From Paraflavitalea devenefica (lineage in GTDB: Bacteria > Bacteroidota > Bacteroidia > Chitinophagales > Chitinophagaceae): a DNA stretch of 64,000 nt. Under the pieces are notes generated by a model that searched no databases, was not told the origin of the DNA, and saw only the letters and a program-made list of their open reading frames with translations. A program made the position numbers and the translations under genes. The DNA lies in the NCBI RefSeq assembly GCF_011759375.1, contig NZ_JAARML010000005.1, forward strand, positions 643,581 through 707,580, read 5' to 3'. Shown here in pieces: positions 36,825 to 44,839 of the stretch (position 1 is the stretch's first letter; each line of letters begins with the position of its first letter).

Positions 36825-38285
36825 CTATTGCTTTATAAACAGCTTGCTTTGACGCTGACCGTTCACGCTATAGATCACGAAATAATTGCCAGTTACCAGT
36901 TTCTTCACATTCACTTTTGTTTGTACAGCACCTTCAGCCACATTCTGGTTCAGTATCTGGCGGCCATCCACACCTACTACCTGTACAGAAGCACCGGCAG
37001 CAGCCTGCGGGTGTTGCACCAGCAATTGATCAGCTACGGGGTTAGGATAAATGCTGAGTTTGATCACACCATCCACTTTCAATACATCACTCACCAGCTT
37101 AACACCATCTTTGCTGGCGGTACGTACACGATAGAAGGCAGTAACATCTGTACGGCTATCCTGCAGCTCATACAGGTCTTTCTGACCAGCTTTTTTAACG
37201 GTACGCAGCGCAGAGAAGGTTTTGCCACCGTCAACAGATTTCTCAATGACAAACTCTTCTGCATCCTGGTCGGTAGTATTCCACTGCAGGGTGAGCAGTT
37301 CATCGGTAGTTTGTTCGGTAGATAGCCACAGGCTGATGCCCAATATCCTTGTGCCATCAATTACGAGTACATTGTCAAGACCACCGGTAGGATTTTTGGT
37401 ATCAATCACTGTATTGTTCACAGAAGGCCACTTGTCAATAATGATAAAAGGCCAATTGGGTACAAACACAACCGGATAGTACGATTTTTTGAACCCGCCA
37501 TCCAATGCATAACGGTCGATACGCCTGATGCCATTGGGCAGTGCGTTAGGGATAATAGTACCCCAGGTCCTGTCAATGCCATTTACACTGTCGGCATAGA
37601 AAGGAGCATATCCATTGGCTACTGTGTTGGCAGTGCCATCACTTTCAATAAAGGAACCGGATATAGGCCTTCCCTGTGCCAGCGGATTATCATACAGGAA
37701 CACAAATTGCTTAGCGGCAGCGTTGCCGGTAAGCGCAGTAGAACGTATGGCAGTACCACTGAGTGAATCAGCAGCCGTACCAAAGTTGATCACTTTTACA
37801 GCGCTGGTAGTAGTCAGGTTGGAAACAGGAGCAGCTCCACCGGCGCCATCATTCAGATTAATGCGCAAATACAGTGAAAACCCTGGCGTAAACAAACCAG
37901 CTACGTTCACTTCATTGGCAAACCAGCCTGTATAAGATCCTGTAGAATCGGTGGTAAACTCACCATACCGACCGGCAACAGATAATGAAGCTGCCGTAAC
38001 TCGTACGAAGCTACCAGTATCTTTTACCAGGATATAGCTCCCGTTACCAATAGAAACCGGATCAGTGGGGTCAAGAACGAACCTGTTGTGATAGCGATAG
38101 GTGGCATTGGGCAGCAGACCATTCAACTGAAGGCGTGCTACAAAAGGTACCCTGCGTTCGTCGGCCTGGTTAAATGTGCCTGCACCCTGGATATATTGAG
38201 GAAAAATTACTTCCGTGATGGACTGGGCGTATGTTGTTGCATAAGCCAGCATCAGTAAGAACAATACACTAAATTTTTGTTTCAT
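36825..38285 (-). CDS. T9SS-exported surface protein (paralogous N-terminal module)
   Basis: A 486-residue protein; the start at the ATG at 38283-38285 gives a signal peptide (MKQKFSVLFLLMLAYATTYAQ). The first ~270 mature residues (from SITEVIFPQYIQGAGTFNQA) form a module of unknown family shared with the MBG-repeat protein at 41336-44011. Then come an FN3-like part (WNTTDQDAEEFVIEKSVDGG) and a T9SS type A sorting domain (LSIYPNPVADQLLV to SKLFIKQ). It would be carried to the surface by the type IX machinery, perhaps with the PorV encoded nearby. It lies between two strong hairpins (38332-38376 and 36760-36793). Confidence 0.85.
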   Translation of the reverse strand: MKQKFSVLFLLMLAYATTYAQSITEVIFPQYIQGAGTFNQADERRVPFVARLQLNGLLPNATYRYHNRFVLDPTDPVSIGNGSYILVKDTGSFVRVTAASLSVAGRYGEFTTDSTGSYTGWFANEVNVAGLFTPGFSLYLRINLNDGAGGAAPVSNLTTTSAVKVINFGTAADSLSGTAIRSTALTGNAAAKQFVFLYDNPLAQGRPISGSFIESDGTANTVANGYAPFYADSVNGIDRTWGTIIPNALPNGIRRIDRYALDGGFKKSYYPVVFVPNWPFIIIDKWPSVNNTVIDTKNPTGGLDNVLVIDGTRILGISLWLSTEQTTDELLTLQWNTTDQDAEEFVIEKSVDGGKTFSALRTVKKAGQKDLYELQDSRTDVTAFYRVRTASKDGVKLVSDVLKVDGVIKLSIYPNPVADQLLVQHPQAAAGASVQVVGVDGRQILNQNVAEGAVQTKVNVKKLVTGNYFVIYSVNGQRQSKLFIKQ

Positions 38286-38331
38286 AAATCTCTTTTTGTA
38301 GAAATAGAACAATGCATACTGTTTAAAAAAT

Positions 38332-38376
38332 ACTAATCTGAATACCATGCCGTGAAAGAAGGGTATTCAGATTAGT
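38332..38376 (-). terminator. Intrinsic terminator behind the beta-helix lipoprotein gene
   Basis: ACTAATCTGAATACC (38332-38346) and GGTATTCAGATTAGT (38362-38376) form a perfect 15-bp stem with a 15-base loop. On the - strand it is followed by ATTTTTT. The next gene starts only 47 bp on, so it needs its own promoter in that space or depends on readthrough. Confidence 0.85.
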
Positions 38377-38386
38377 GTGAGAAGAA

Positions 38387-38402
38387 ATTACCTGTTTCAA
38401 TA
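38387..38402. repeat. Inverted repeat, right arm (downstream of the lipoprotein gene)
   Basis: ATTACCTGTTTCAATA is the exact reverse complement of 39908-39923. With five more outer bases the arms match at 20 of 21 positions. Together the arms frame the whole beta-helix lipoprotein gene. Confidence 0.6.
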
Positions 38403-38433
38403 ATTTAATGGTCAAGGATGAAAGTGCAAAAGC

Positions 38434-39858
38434 TTAGTCACAAGCTGCACCACACCAGGTTTTAGTCCAGCCCGCCAACCAATCGCTGTTAGCAACGGTT
38501 GTAGCAGCAAATGCACCACGGTAGTTGGTACTTGTGAAGCTCCAGCCATTGGCAGTACAAATCGGTGCACAGAAACTGTTAGTTGTTCCCAATGTCAGAG
38601 CAGGAGAGCCAGGAAGCGGCCTGAAATCGTAGGTACAGCTAAATGCATTAGCCAATTTAATAGTATCTTTTGTACTGGGCGGGCAGAAAGTACCATACTT
38701 GTACAGTTTGTTGCTGGGATCCAGAACAGTTGTAGCTGGATTGACCGGAGTGGTGAAAGCATGTACAATGTTATGTGTAAAGGTAGTGGGGCTGCCTGCT
38801 CCAACTATGTTTAAGCCGGTAGGGAAACCCATAAAGATTGAATTCACTACGCAAAATCTGCTATTCCTGCGGAATTGTGCTGCGTTTAATAACGGTTTTC
38901 CAGCGGCTGTAGCAGAATCGCACAGGCCAATCACCGTCATATTGGAAATGGTCGGTCTTGTTACCGGAGTGTCAGCAGATCCTTGTCCGTCATTGTCAGA
39001 TTCTATACCGTTAGGATTGGCTGAATAGGTAGCTTGCGGCGTTAACACTGATACGGCAAACTGAATGCCTCCCCTGAATCCGAAATCAAAATCGAATGCA
39101 TCGTCATCGGGCTCAAAAGCAAACAGGTGCTTGGCGTTAACTGTACCACCAAAGAATTCGAATGCATCGTCATTGCCTTTGTACACTTCGATAAAATCCA
39201 AAGTAGTACCAGCTCCTACACCACCGCAGGTTAAACCATTCAGCTCATTGTCAGTAGCAATAGCCTGGCCAGCATACTCAATACGTACATAACGTAAAAT
39301 GCCTGAATTGTCAAGGCAATTGCCCTGACCCTTAGTGCCACCGCCATATTTAACATCTACACCAGCAGGTACAGTGGGAAGGTTAATACCCTCAATAGAA
39401 GTATCGGCCTTGTTGATAGGCGCTCTGCCCAGCAATACGATACCACCCCAGTCGCCTGGTTGAGGGCAAGCTTCGTTGGAAGTAAATACAATGGGACAAA
39501 GAACGTCTCCATCTGCTTCGATCTTACTGCCGCGGGTAACAACGATAGCAGAAGCATTGGAAGCAGGCGTTAAACGATTTGCCCGGATAACAGTGCCCGG
39601 ATCAATAGTCAGCGTTGCGTTGTTGCTGATATACAACTTACCATTCAGTACGTAAATGGTATCGCAGCTTAAGGTCCTGTTAGAGTTGATTACACCTGAC
39701 AATACAGCAGTTCCTAGGCTATCGCAACATGCAGCGGGAGGAAGCGTGCCGGCAGTAGTGCCACGGGCATCAAATTTGTCGAAGTTCCTTTTACAGGCAA
39801 TAATGGTTACTGCAGCTATTGCAACCGCAGCAAAACCGAAAAAGATTTTCTTTTTCAT
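38434..39858 (-). CDS. Lipoprotein with beta-helix-like repeats
   Basis: A 474-residue lipoprotein: signal peptide with a cysteine in TIIACKRN. The core has short beta-helix-like turns: LNGKLYISNNATLTIDPGT, GDWGGIVLLGRAPINK, LRYVRIEYAG, LDFIEVYKGNDDAFEFFGG and KHLFAFEPDDDAFDFDFG. The Asp-rich DDAF turns could bind calcium. I recall related lipoproteins near TonB-dependent receptors in Bacteroidota, some misannotated as transporters. The role is unknown; a surface-exposed or receptor-associated lipoprotein is likely. The gene is framed by 16-bp inverted repeats and preceded by a very short lipoprotein ORF with a similar N-terminus. Confidence 0.75.
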   Translation of the reverse strand: MKKKIFFGFAAVAIAAVTIIACKRNFDKFDARGTTAGTLPPAACCDSLGTAVLSGVINSNRTLSCDTIYVLNGKLYISNNATLTIDPGTVIRANRLTPASNASAIVVTRGSKIEADGDVLCPIVFTSNEACPQPGDWGGIVLLGRAPINKADTSIEGINLPTVPAGVDVKYGGGTKGQGNCLDNSGILRYVRIEYAGQAIATDNELNGLTCGGVGAGTTLDFIEVYKGNDDAFEFFGGTVNAKHLFAFEPDDDAFDFDFGFRGGIQFAVSVLTPQATYSANPNGIESDNDGQGSADTPVTRPTISNMTVIGLCDSATAAGKPLLNAAQFRRNSRFCVVNSIFMGFPTGLNIVGAGSPTTFTHNIVHAFTTPVNPATTVLDPSNKLYKYGTFCPPSTKDTIKLANAFSCTYDFRPLPGSPALTLGTTNSFCAPICTANGWSFTSTNYRGAFAATTVANSDWLAGWTKTWCGAACD

Positions 39859-39873
39859 AGTTTGATAAGAAAT

Positions 39874-39897
39874 TTGGAATTAAACAATTAAAAAACA
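39874..39897. promoter_or_regulatory. Conserved upstream element, copy 2
   Basis: The partner of 36687-36710 (23 of 24 bases). It lies 16-39 bp before the start of the beta-helix lipoprotein gene and overlaps the end of the short ORF at 39880-40062. Confidence 0.4.
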
Positions 39898-40062
39898 ATT
39901 ACAGAAATATTGAAACAGGTAATCTCTTTGATTGGACGGGCGGGTGAAACGAAGTGTTTCAAGAACAGCGCTGCGCGCATTGGTTGTATTAAAGGCGCCT
40001 TTACAGGCAGCGGGAATTGCAGCAGCAATTACTGCGACGGAGAAAAAGAGGTTCTTTTTCAT
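39880..40062 (-). pseudogene. Short lipoprotein ORF, probable remnant of a duplicated lipoprotein gene
   Basis: A 60-residue frame starting MKKNLFFSVAVIAAAIPAAC, parallel to MKKKIFFGFAAVAIAAVTII of the gene 21 bases downstream. The similarity continues past the lipobox cysteine (CKGAFNTTNAR against CKRNFDKFDAR) and then stops. The remainder reads through the inverted-repeat arm and ends in unlikely sequence. It is best read as the 5' remnant of a tandem copy, although a real micro-lipoprotein cannot be excluded. Confidence 0.55.
39908..39923. repeat. Inverted repeat, left arm (upstream of the lipoprotein gene)
   Basis: TATTGAAACAGGTAAT, the exact reverse complement of 38387-38402, lies inside the short ORF and 50 bp before the start of the beta-helix lipoprotein gene. 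Confidence 0.6.
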
Positions 40063-40156
40063 AGCCGATAAGAATGGTTTAATGGTTATTACAGGCGAGT
40101 GGTGAGTGCTGGCAGCAAATGTTTACCACTCGCCGCTTGCTGCCAGCTTTCCCTAT

Positions 40157-41272
40157 TTACTTCCAGTCGAACAAAATACCAAAGCGTACGGTATTGGTCA
40201 GGGGATTTCTGTTGATCTTATCACCTGTAGGCACCAGGTACGAAAAGTTCACAGTGGCAAAGCTAAAACGGATGCCTGCGCCTGCTGTAATGTTCTGCCA
40301 GTTGCCCGATTCATAGGTCTTACTGTTGTACCCCAATCTCAGGTGTAACATATCGTTATAGGTATACTCCATGCCAAACCCGAACTGCCATGCTTTGTTG
40401 CCAAAAGAATCGAACCAGCTTCCTACTACTCCCTGATCATGGTATTCCTTCATGCCCTCTTCATTATCCGGCAATTCCGGTACCAATAATTTATTAATGT
40501 CTGCTGCGAACGTCATCTTATTGTTATCATCCCACGCCTCCGTATAAGCGGCGCCGATACCGAGATTGGCAGGGAGAAAATCCTTTTCATCTGAATTGTC
40601 GGTATAACCTATTTTACCACCCAGGTTAGATAAAGAGAGGCCGGCTGTCCATCCTGCACTTTTATCATTCAGTCCATTATAAAATATGGACAGATCGCCT
40701 GCCACAGTATTGCCGGCCTTGTAACTAACGCCATTCATATTGCCGGTAGATAAATTCGAGTGTATATACCTTAATGCGGCTGCAATGCCAAACTTATCGG
40801 ACAGCTTACGGGAATAACCCACATCAATCGCCATTTCCCGTGGATTGCTGGTTTGCAGTTTATTTCCGTTATAGTCTACCAGCGCCAGGTCGCCCATGCT
40901 GAAGTAACGTAGTGAGGCGGACAGTGCCTGGTTCTCATCCAGTTTATAGTATCCGGCCAGTGTAGCCAGGTATACATCATCGGCAATCTCTTTCAGCCAG
41001 GGTGTGTAGGTGGCGCCAATACCAGCCTTACCTGTGGCAAATGGGATTTTAGCCAGGTTATAAAAACCGCTGTTGGCATCCGGGCTTAAGGCTATACCTA
41101 CATCCCCCATTCCACCACTGCGCGCATCGGGTGAAATACGCAGAAAGGGTACCGCAGTAGTAGTAATATTAATCGTATTGCTGTTATTGCCTTCCTGGGC
41201 CTGTAAGCGACCTGTAATGATGATCATCAGAAGAACAAAGATAACAGGCCGGAGTCTATATAACTGTTGCAT
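40157..41272 (-). CDS. porV: PorV-like T9SS outer-membrane shuttle protein
   Basis: A 371-residue outer-membrane barrel of the FadL/PorV type. The start at the ATG at 41270-41272 gives a signal peptide (ends RLQAQ). PorV hallmarks are visible: VPFLRISPDARSGGMGDVGIALSPDANS, FYNLAKIPFA, LGVGAAY-like LGIGAAYTEAWDD, and the C-terminal FGILFDWK. In known systems PorV binds the C-terminal domain of T9SS cargo after translocation and hands it to PorU for cleavage and attachment (established). PorU is not in the window. The gene sits between two T9SS cargo genes, so it is probably a dedicated copy; a genome count would tell. Confidence 0.9.
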   Translation of the reverse strand: MQQLYRLRPVIFVLLMIIITGRLQAQEGNNSNTINITTTAVPFLRISPDARSGGMGDVGIALSPDANSGFYNLAKIPFATGKAGIGATYTPWLKEIADDVYLATLAGYYKLDENQALSASLRYFSMGDLALVDYNGNKLQTSNPREMAIDVGYSRKLSDKFGIAAALRYIHSNLSTGNMNGVSYKAGNTVAGDLSIFYNGLNDKSAGWTAGLSLSNLGGKIGYTDNSDEKDFLPANLGIGAAYTEAWDDNNKMTFAADINKLLVPELPDNEEGMKEYHDQGVVGSWFDSFGNKAWQFGFGMEYTYNDMLHLRLGYNSKTYESGNWQNITAGAGIRFSFATVNFSYLVPTGDKINRNPLTNTVRFGILFDWK

Positions 41273-41335
41273 GTATGAGAATTTAAAATGAAATCTTTTC
41301 GGTTCTTTATTTTCTGTCAGCAATTCTTAGTGATA

Positions 41336-44011
41336 TTACCTGATCACTACTTTTGATTTCAGTATATATCCGCCGGGACCATTCACCCGTACATGGTAAA
41401 TGCCGGCAATAAGATTACCTACCGGTAACTGGTAAGTGTTATGTCCCTGTACGAGTGTTACATTTAGCTGCAGCATTTTTGTACCGTGCTGGTCAAATAG
41501 TTGAATGCCTGCTTTGCCGGCCTCTACTGAATAAATATTTACCCTTAGCTGGCCGGGGCTGCTCATATACGCATTCATATTGTCCTGCAAGCGTCCCTGT
41601 GCTGGCAATACGGTTAGTGTACCATTTCTCTGTACAATGTTGTAATTAGCGGAAGTCGCTCCTGAAACAATAATGGGGTATTTTCCTGCCAACGAAGTAC
41701 TGGTAGCAGTGGTGCTTACAGACGGCGGCGAACTCAGGTTGTTAACAGTTTCCCCGTTTACAAATCCGCTGTAGACAAACTCCAGAGTTGGATTAGCCTC
41801 TCCTTCAATTTTAGCAGTATCCAACGCACGTATCTCCAGATTGGCCTTTTGCACAGTTAGTGTCCTTACTACATCCGGGGCAGGCGCATTGAGCGCATCT
41901 CCCGGTTGTGAAGCGGTAATATTGGTAGTGCCGGCGTTTATGACGTGTATAGTGCCATTAACAACAGTAGCCACACTGGTATTACTGCTGGAATAGGACA
42001 CCGTTAATCCTGAGCTGGCTGTAGCGCCTGCTGCAAAATCATCATCGCCATACCTCTTTACCGGCAACGCATCAAATGTTATGGTTTGAGCCGGTAATGG
42101 GCTAACCGTTAATGTACCATTTACATGAGTGATCTCATAATTGGTGGCTGTAGCACCTTCCACTTTAATAGGATAATCTCCCGGCTGGGAAGCAGTGTTG
42201 GCCGTAGTGCTGACAGTTGGCTGTGTAGTAAGGTGCGTATTGTTTTCATTGTTGACAAAACCAGTATAGATAATGGTCAACGCTGGATTGGGTTGACCAA
42301 ACAGTCTTGATTTGTTTTCGGCCTTAATGGTAAGTGACGCCTTGTTCACTGTGAGCGACCGGCTTACATCGGTCGCCGCTTCATAATTGATATCACCACC
42401 CTGGGAAGCGGTTATGGTAGTAGAGCCGACGCCAACAATATGTATTTTATTATTTACCACCGTAGCTACTGCCGGGTCACTGCTGGTATAAGCAACCTGC
42501 AATCCTGAGCTGGCGGTAGCCGGATCAAAATCAGCATTCCCATACGTTTTGGGCGCTATCGGATCAAAGGTGATGGTTTGTTGTTGTTTGGAAGCTGTGA
42601 CCTTTAAATTACCAGGTACATACGTAATGGTATAGTTGGCCGAGGACGCACCATCTACTGTAATAGGATAATCACCGGGCGACGATGAAGCAGTAGCGGC
42701 GGTGCTGGCTACGGGTTGGGTGGTTAAGTCACCGGCATCATCTCCGTTTACGAATCCGGAATAACTCACCGTGAACACCGGAAGTGGGTCGCCCTGTACC
42801 TTTTCTTTATCATCGGCAGTGATGGTGAGCGACGCCGGGTTAACTGTCAAAGACCGTACTACCGGCGTAGCAGCACTATAATCGGTATTGCCGGATTGTT
42901 CTGCCGTGATATCTGTTGTTCCTGCTCCAACAATGTGAATGGTATTGCCATTGATGATCGTAGCAACAGCCAGGTTACTGCTGGTATAGGTAATCGGCAA
43001 AAAGGAACTGGCAGTAGCGCCCGGGTTAAAATCCGCGTCGCCATACGTTTTTGCCGTTAATGGACCAAATGTAATAGTTTGAGGCTGCAATACAGTTCCA
43101 GCCCCCAGCGTTACTACGTTGCCGTTGAGCACGAGGACATCCGTTATTCCACCGGTTGTATTCACGGTGCTAACTGTTCCGCCACCATCTTTCGCCCAGT
43201 TGCCATCCGTGGAAGTTTTATTGCCTATTTCACTGGCATTGGCCAGGCTGTATTGCACAATCTTCCGGATACCATTGGCCAGGTTATTGGGAATAATGGT
43301 GCCCCATGTTTTATCCTGCTCATTTACATTCGTAGCATAAAAGTCTGCATACAGGTTGGTAGCCGTATTGGCGGTCCCATCGGCCTCAATAAAGGTGCCT
43401 GCCACCGGCCGGCCGGTACCGGCTTCATTGTCATACAGCATCACAAAATTCTTAGCTACGCCGGATGTTGCGGGGGTACTGCGGATACCTGTTCCATCGG
43501 CTGCTGTACTCCCGAAATTAATGGCCGTTGCAAAACTGCTGGTAGTTAAAGAGTGAGCTACAGAGGTACCCCCGTCGCCATCATTTAAGGAGATCCTGGC
43601 GTATACAGTAGTTCCCGGAAAAAAAGTGGTAGCGGCAGAAGGTTCGTTCACAAACCATCCTTCATAAGCACCCGAAGGATCGGTTGTAAATTCGCTGTGC
43701 CGGCTGGCATTGGTAAAAGAAGTTAAAGTAGCCCGTACAAAAGAACCTGTTTGTTTCACCAGGATAAAAGACCCATCCCCTGCGCCAGACGCAGTGGGGT
43801 CACTTACCATACGATTGTAATATTTGTATGTTTTATTGGGATTGAGCCCTGTAATCCTTAGCCTGAAAGCAAAGGGCACCCTTTTTTCATCAGCCGTATT
43901 CAGTGTACCGGCTCCTTGTATATACTTTGGAAAGTACACTTCAGTAATGGATTGACCAAATGAAAAGATCGTCATTAAAACCCCTATCAGGAACAGCGCA
44001 ACGTATTTCAT
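41336..44011 (-). CDS. T9SS-exported surface protein with three MBG-type repeats
   Basis: An 891-residue protein; start at the ATG at 44009-44011, signal peptide ending FSFGQ. The first ~280 mature residues are the module shared with the protein at 36825-38285 (SITEVYFPKYIQGAGTLNTA, then KTWGTIIPNNLANGIRK). Three ~165-residue repeats follow (~310-475, ~475-640, ~640-800). Each has a Big_2-like half (VATVVNN..IHIVG.G.T.ITA) and an MBG_2-like half (Y.GFVN, GDYPI.V.GA.. .NY). A T9SS type A sorting domain ends the protein (~820-891). Such architectures are usually adhesins or stalks. It lies 63 bp upstream of porV in the same transcription direction. Confidence 0.88.
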   Translation of the reverse strand: MKYVALFLIGVLMTIFSFGQSITEVYFPKYIQGAGTLNTADEKRVPFAFRLRITGLNPNKTYKYYNRMVSDPTASGAGDGSFILVKQTGSFVRATLTSFTNASRHSEFTTDPSGAYEGWFVNEPSAATTFFPGTTVYARISLNDGDGGTSVAHSLTTSSFATAINFGSTAADGTGIRSTPATSGVAKNFVMLYDNEAGTGRPVAGTFIEADGTANTATNLYADFYATNVNEQDKTWGTIIPNNLANGIRKIVQYSLANASEIGNKTSTDGNWAKDGGGTVSTVNTTGGITDVLVLNGNVVTLGAGTVLQPQTITFGPLTAKTYGDADFNPGATASSFLPITYTSSNLAVATIINGNTIHIVGAGTTDITAEQSGNTDYSAATPVVRSLTVNPASLTITADDKEKVQGDPLPVFTVSYSGFVNGDDAGDLTTQPVASTAATASSSPGDYPITVDGASSANYTITYVPGNLKVTASKQQQTITFDPIAPKTYGNADFDPATASSGLQVAYTSSDPAVATVVNNKIHIVGVGSTTITASQGGDINYEAATDVSRSLTVNKASLTIKAENKSRLFGQPNPALTIIYTGFVNNENNTHLTTQPTVSTTANTASQPGDYPIKVEGATATNYEITHVNGTLTVSPLPAQTITFDALPVKRYGDDDFAAGATASSGLTVSYSSSNTSVATVVNGTIHVINAGTTNITASQPGDALNAPAPDVVRTLTVQKANLEIRALDTAKIEGEANPTLEFVYSGFVNGETVNNLSSPPSVSTTATSTSLAGKYPIIVSGATSANYNIVQRNGTLTVLPAQGRLQDNMNAYMSSPGQLRVNIYSVEAGKAGIQLFDQHGTKMLQLNVTLVQGHNTYQLPVGNLIAGIYHVRVNGPGGYILKSKVVIR
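41608..43082 (-). repeat. Three ~490-bp coding repeats (Big_2/MBG_2 units)
   Basis: Units at about 42590-43082, 42098-42587 and 41608-42095 each begin with QTITF and contain KTYGDADF/KTYGNADF/KRYGDDDF, then SLTVN-type strands. Such long similar repeats make length changes by recombination possible. Confidence 0.8.
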
Positions 44012-44055
44012 AATAGTTTTGATTGTAAAAGTCATATCACCGAATGTCATTTGTA

Positions 44056-44811
44056 TTAGTAAAGGTTTTGGCCAATAATTGTATATACCCCATTTACAGG
44101 ACCTGTGGCCTGTGCAAAAAGAAAAGCTGAAAAGTCTGGATTGCTGCTATCGAATACAGTTGCACTCACTTCAGCTAATAGCTTCTGATCCGGTTCCGTT
44201 GAATAGAATTTAACCCTCGCTCTTCTACCAGCAATATGCAGTCCCCTGAAGTATTTTGAGAAAACGCCTTTATACAATATAAAACTGTCCGTATCTACAT
44301 AGTTGACTGGTCCGTCGGGGGCGGTATTTTGCACTACTACTTTCACGGATTCCGGCAATTCGTCCAGTGTATAGGCTATTGCTATTTTGGTATAACCAGC
44401 TTCCGGTAAGGCTTCATTGACGGGCGGCCCTATGTATGATAAAGGAGCGCCGGCAGAAGGCTGGAAAAAAGTGACTTTGTTGATGAGGCCCGGTCTGTAA
44501 ATGATGGTAGTATCCAGCAATTTATTGCTGGTATAATAATCCGCCACCTGGATCCTGTGTTTTGTATCATAATATTTAACATTGCTATACACAATGTTCC
44601 CATTAGGGGCCGTGAGGTAATCTGTGAGCAATACCTCATCTGCGGACACCTTTAAACGGAACGCATCTTTCGAAATAGCCTGCATGGCCAGTCCGGTGAA
44701 TTTAGGCTCATCAACAGGCGTTTCATTTTTTCCACAACCCATGTACAGGAGCAATGAAAAAACAGCAAGGCACCTGAAAGAACGTGTTGCAATAGGGTTT
44801 CCTTTTGTCAT
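44056..44811 (-). CDS. Lipoprotein of unknown family
   Basis: A 251-residue lipoprotein with lipobox LYMGC (cysteine at ~26) and a beta-rich mature part. No known domain is recognised. It lies 28 bp behind the TonB-dependent receptor gene and 44 bp before the MBG-repeat gene, all on the same strand. That position is like a SusD or accessory lipoprotein, but the sequence has no SusD helices. A domain of the DUF4397 kind is possible; this is a guess from position and strand pattern. Confidence 0.65.
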   Translation of the reverse strand: MTKGNPIATRSFRCLAVFSLLLYMGCGKNETPVDEPKFTGLAMQAISKDAFRLKVSADEVLLTDYLTAPNGNIVYSNVKYYDTKHRIQVADYYTSNKLLDTTIIYRPGLINKVTFFQPSAGAPLSYIGPPVNEALPEAGYTKIAIAYTLDELPESVKVVVQNTAPDGPVNYVDTDSFILYKGVFSKYFRGLHIAGRRARVKFYSTEPDQKLLAEVSATVFDSSNPDFSAFLFAQATGPVNGVYTIIGQNLY

Positions 44812-44839
44812 CGTAATAATTGTTCTGTTAGTCTAATAA

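Noticed and set aside
38387..39923. Inversion creating a fusion between the short lipoprotein ORF and new sequence
   Set aside because: Reading the inverted junction in the frame of the short ORF gives a stop codon directly after the repeat (CAA TAA), so no fusion protein would result.
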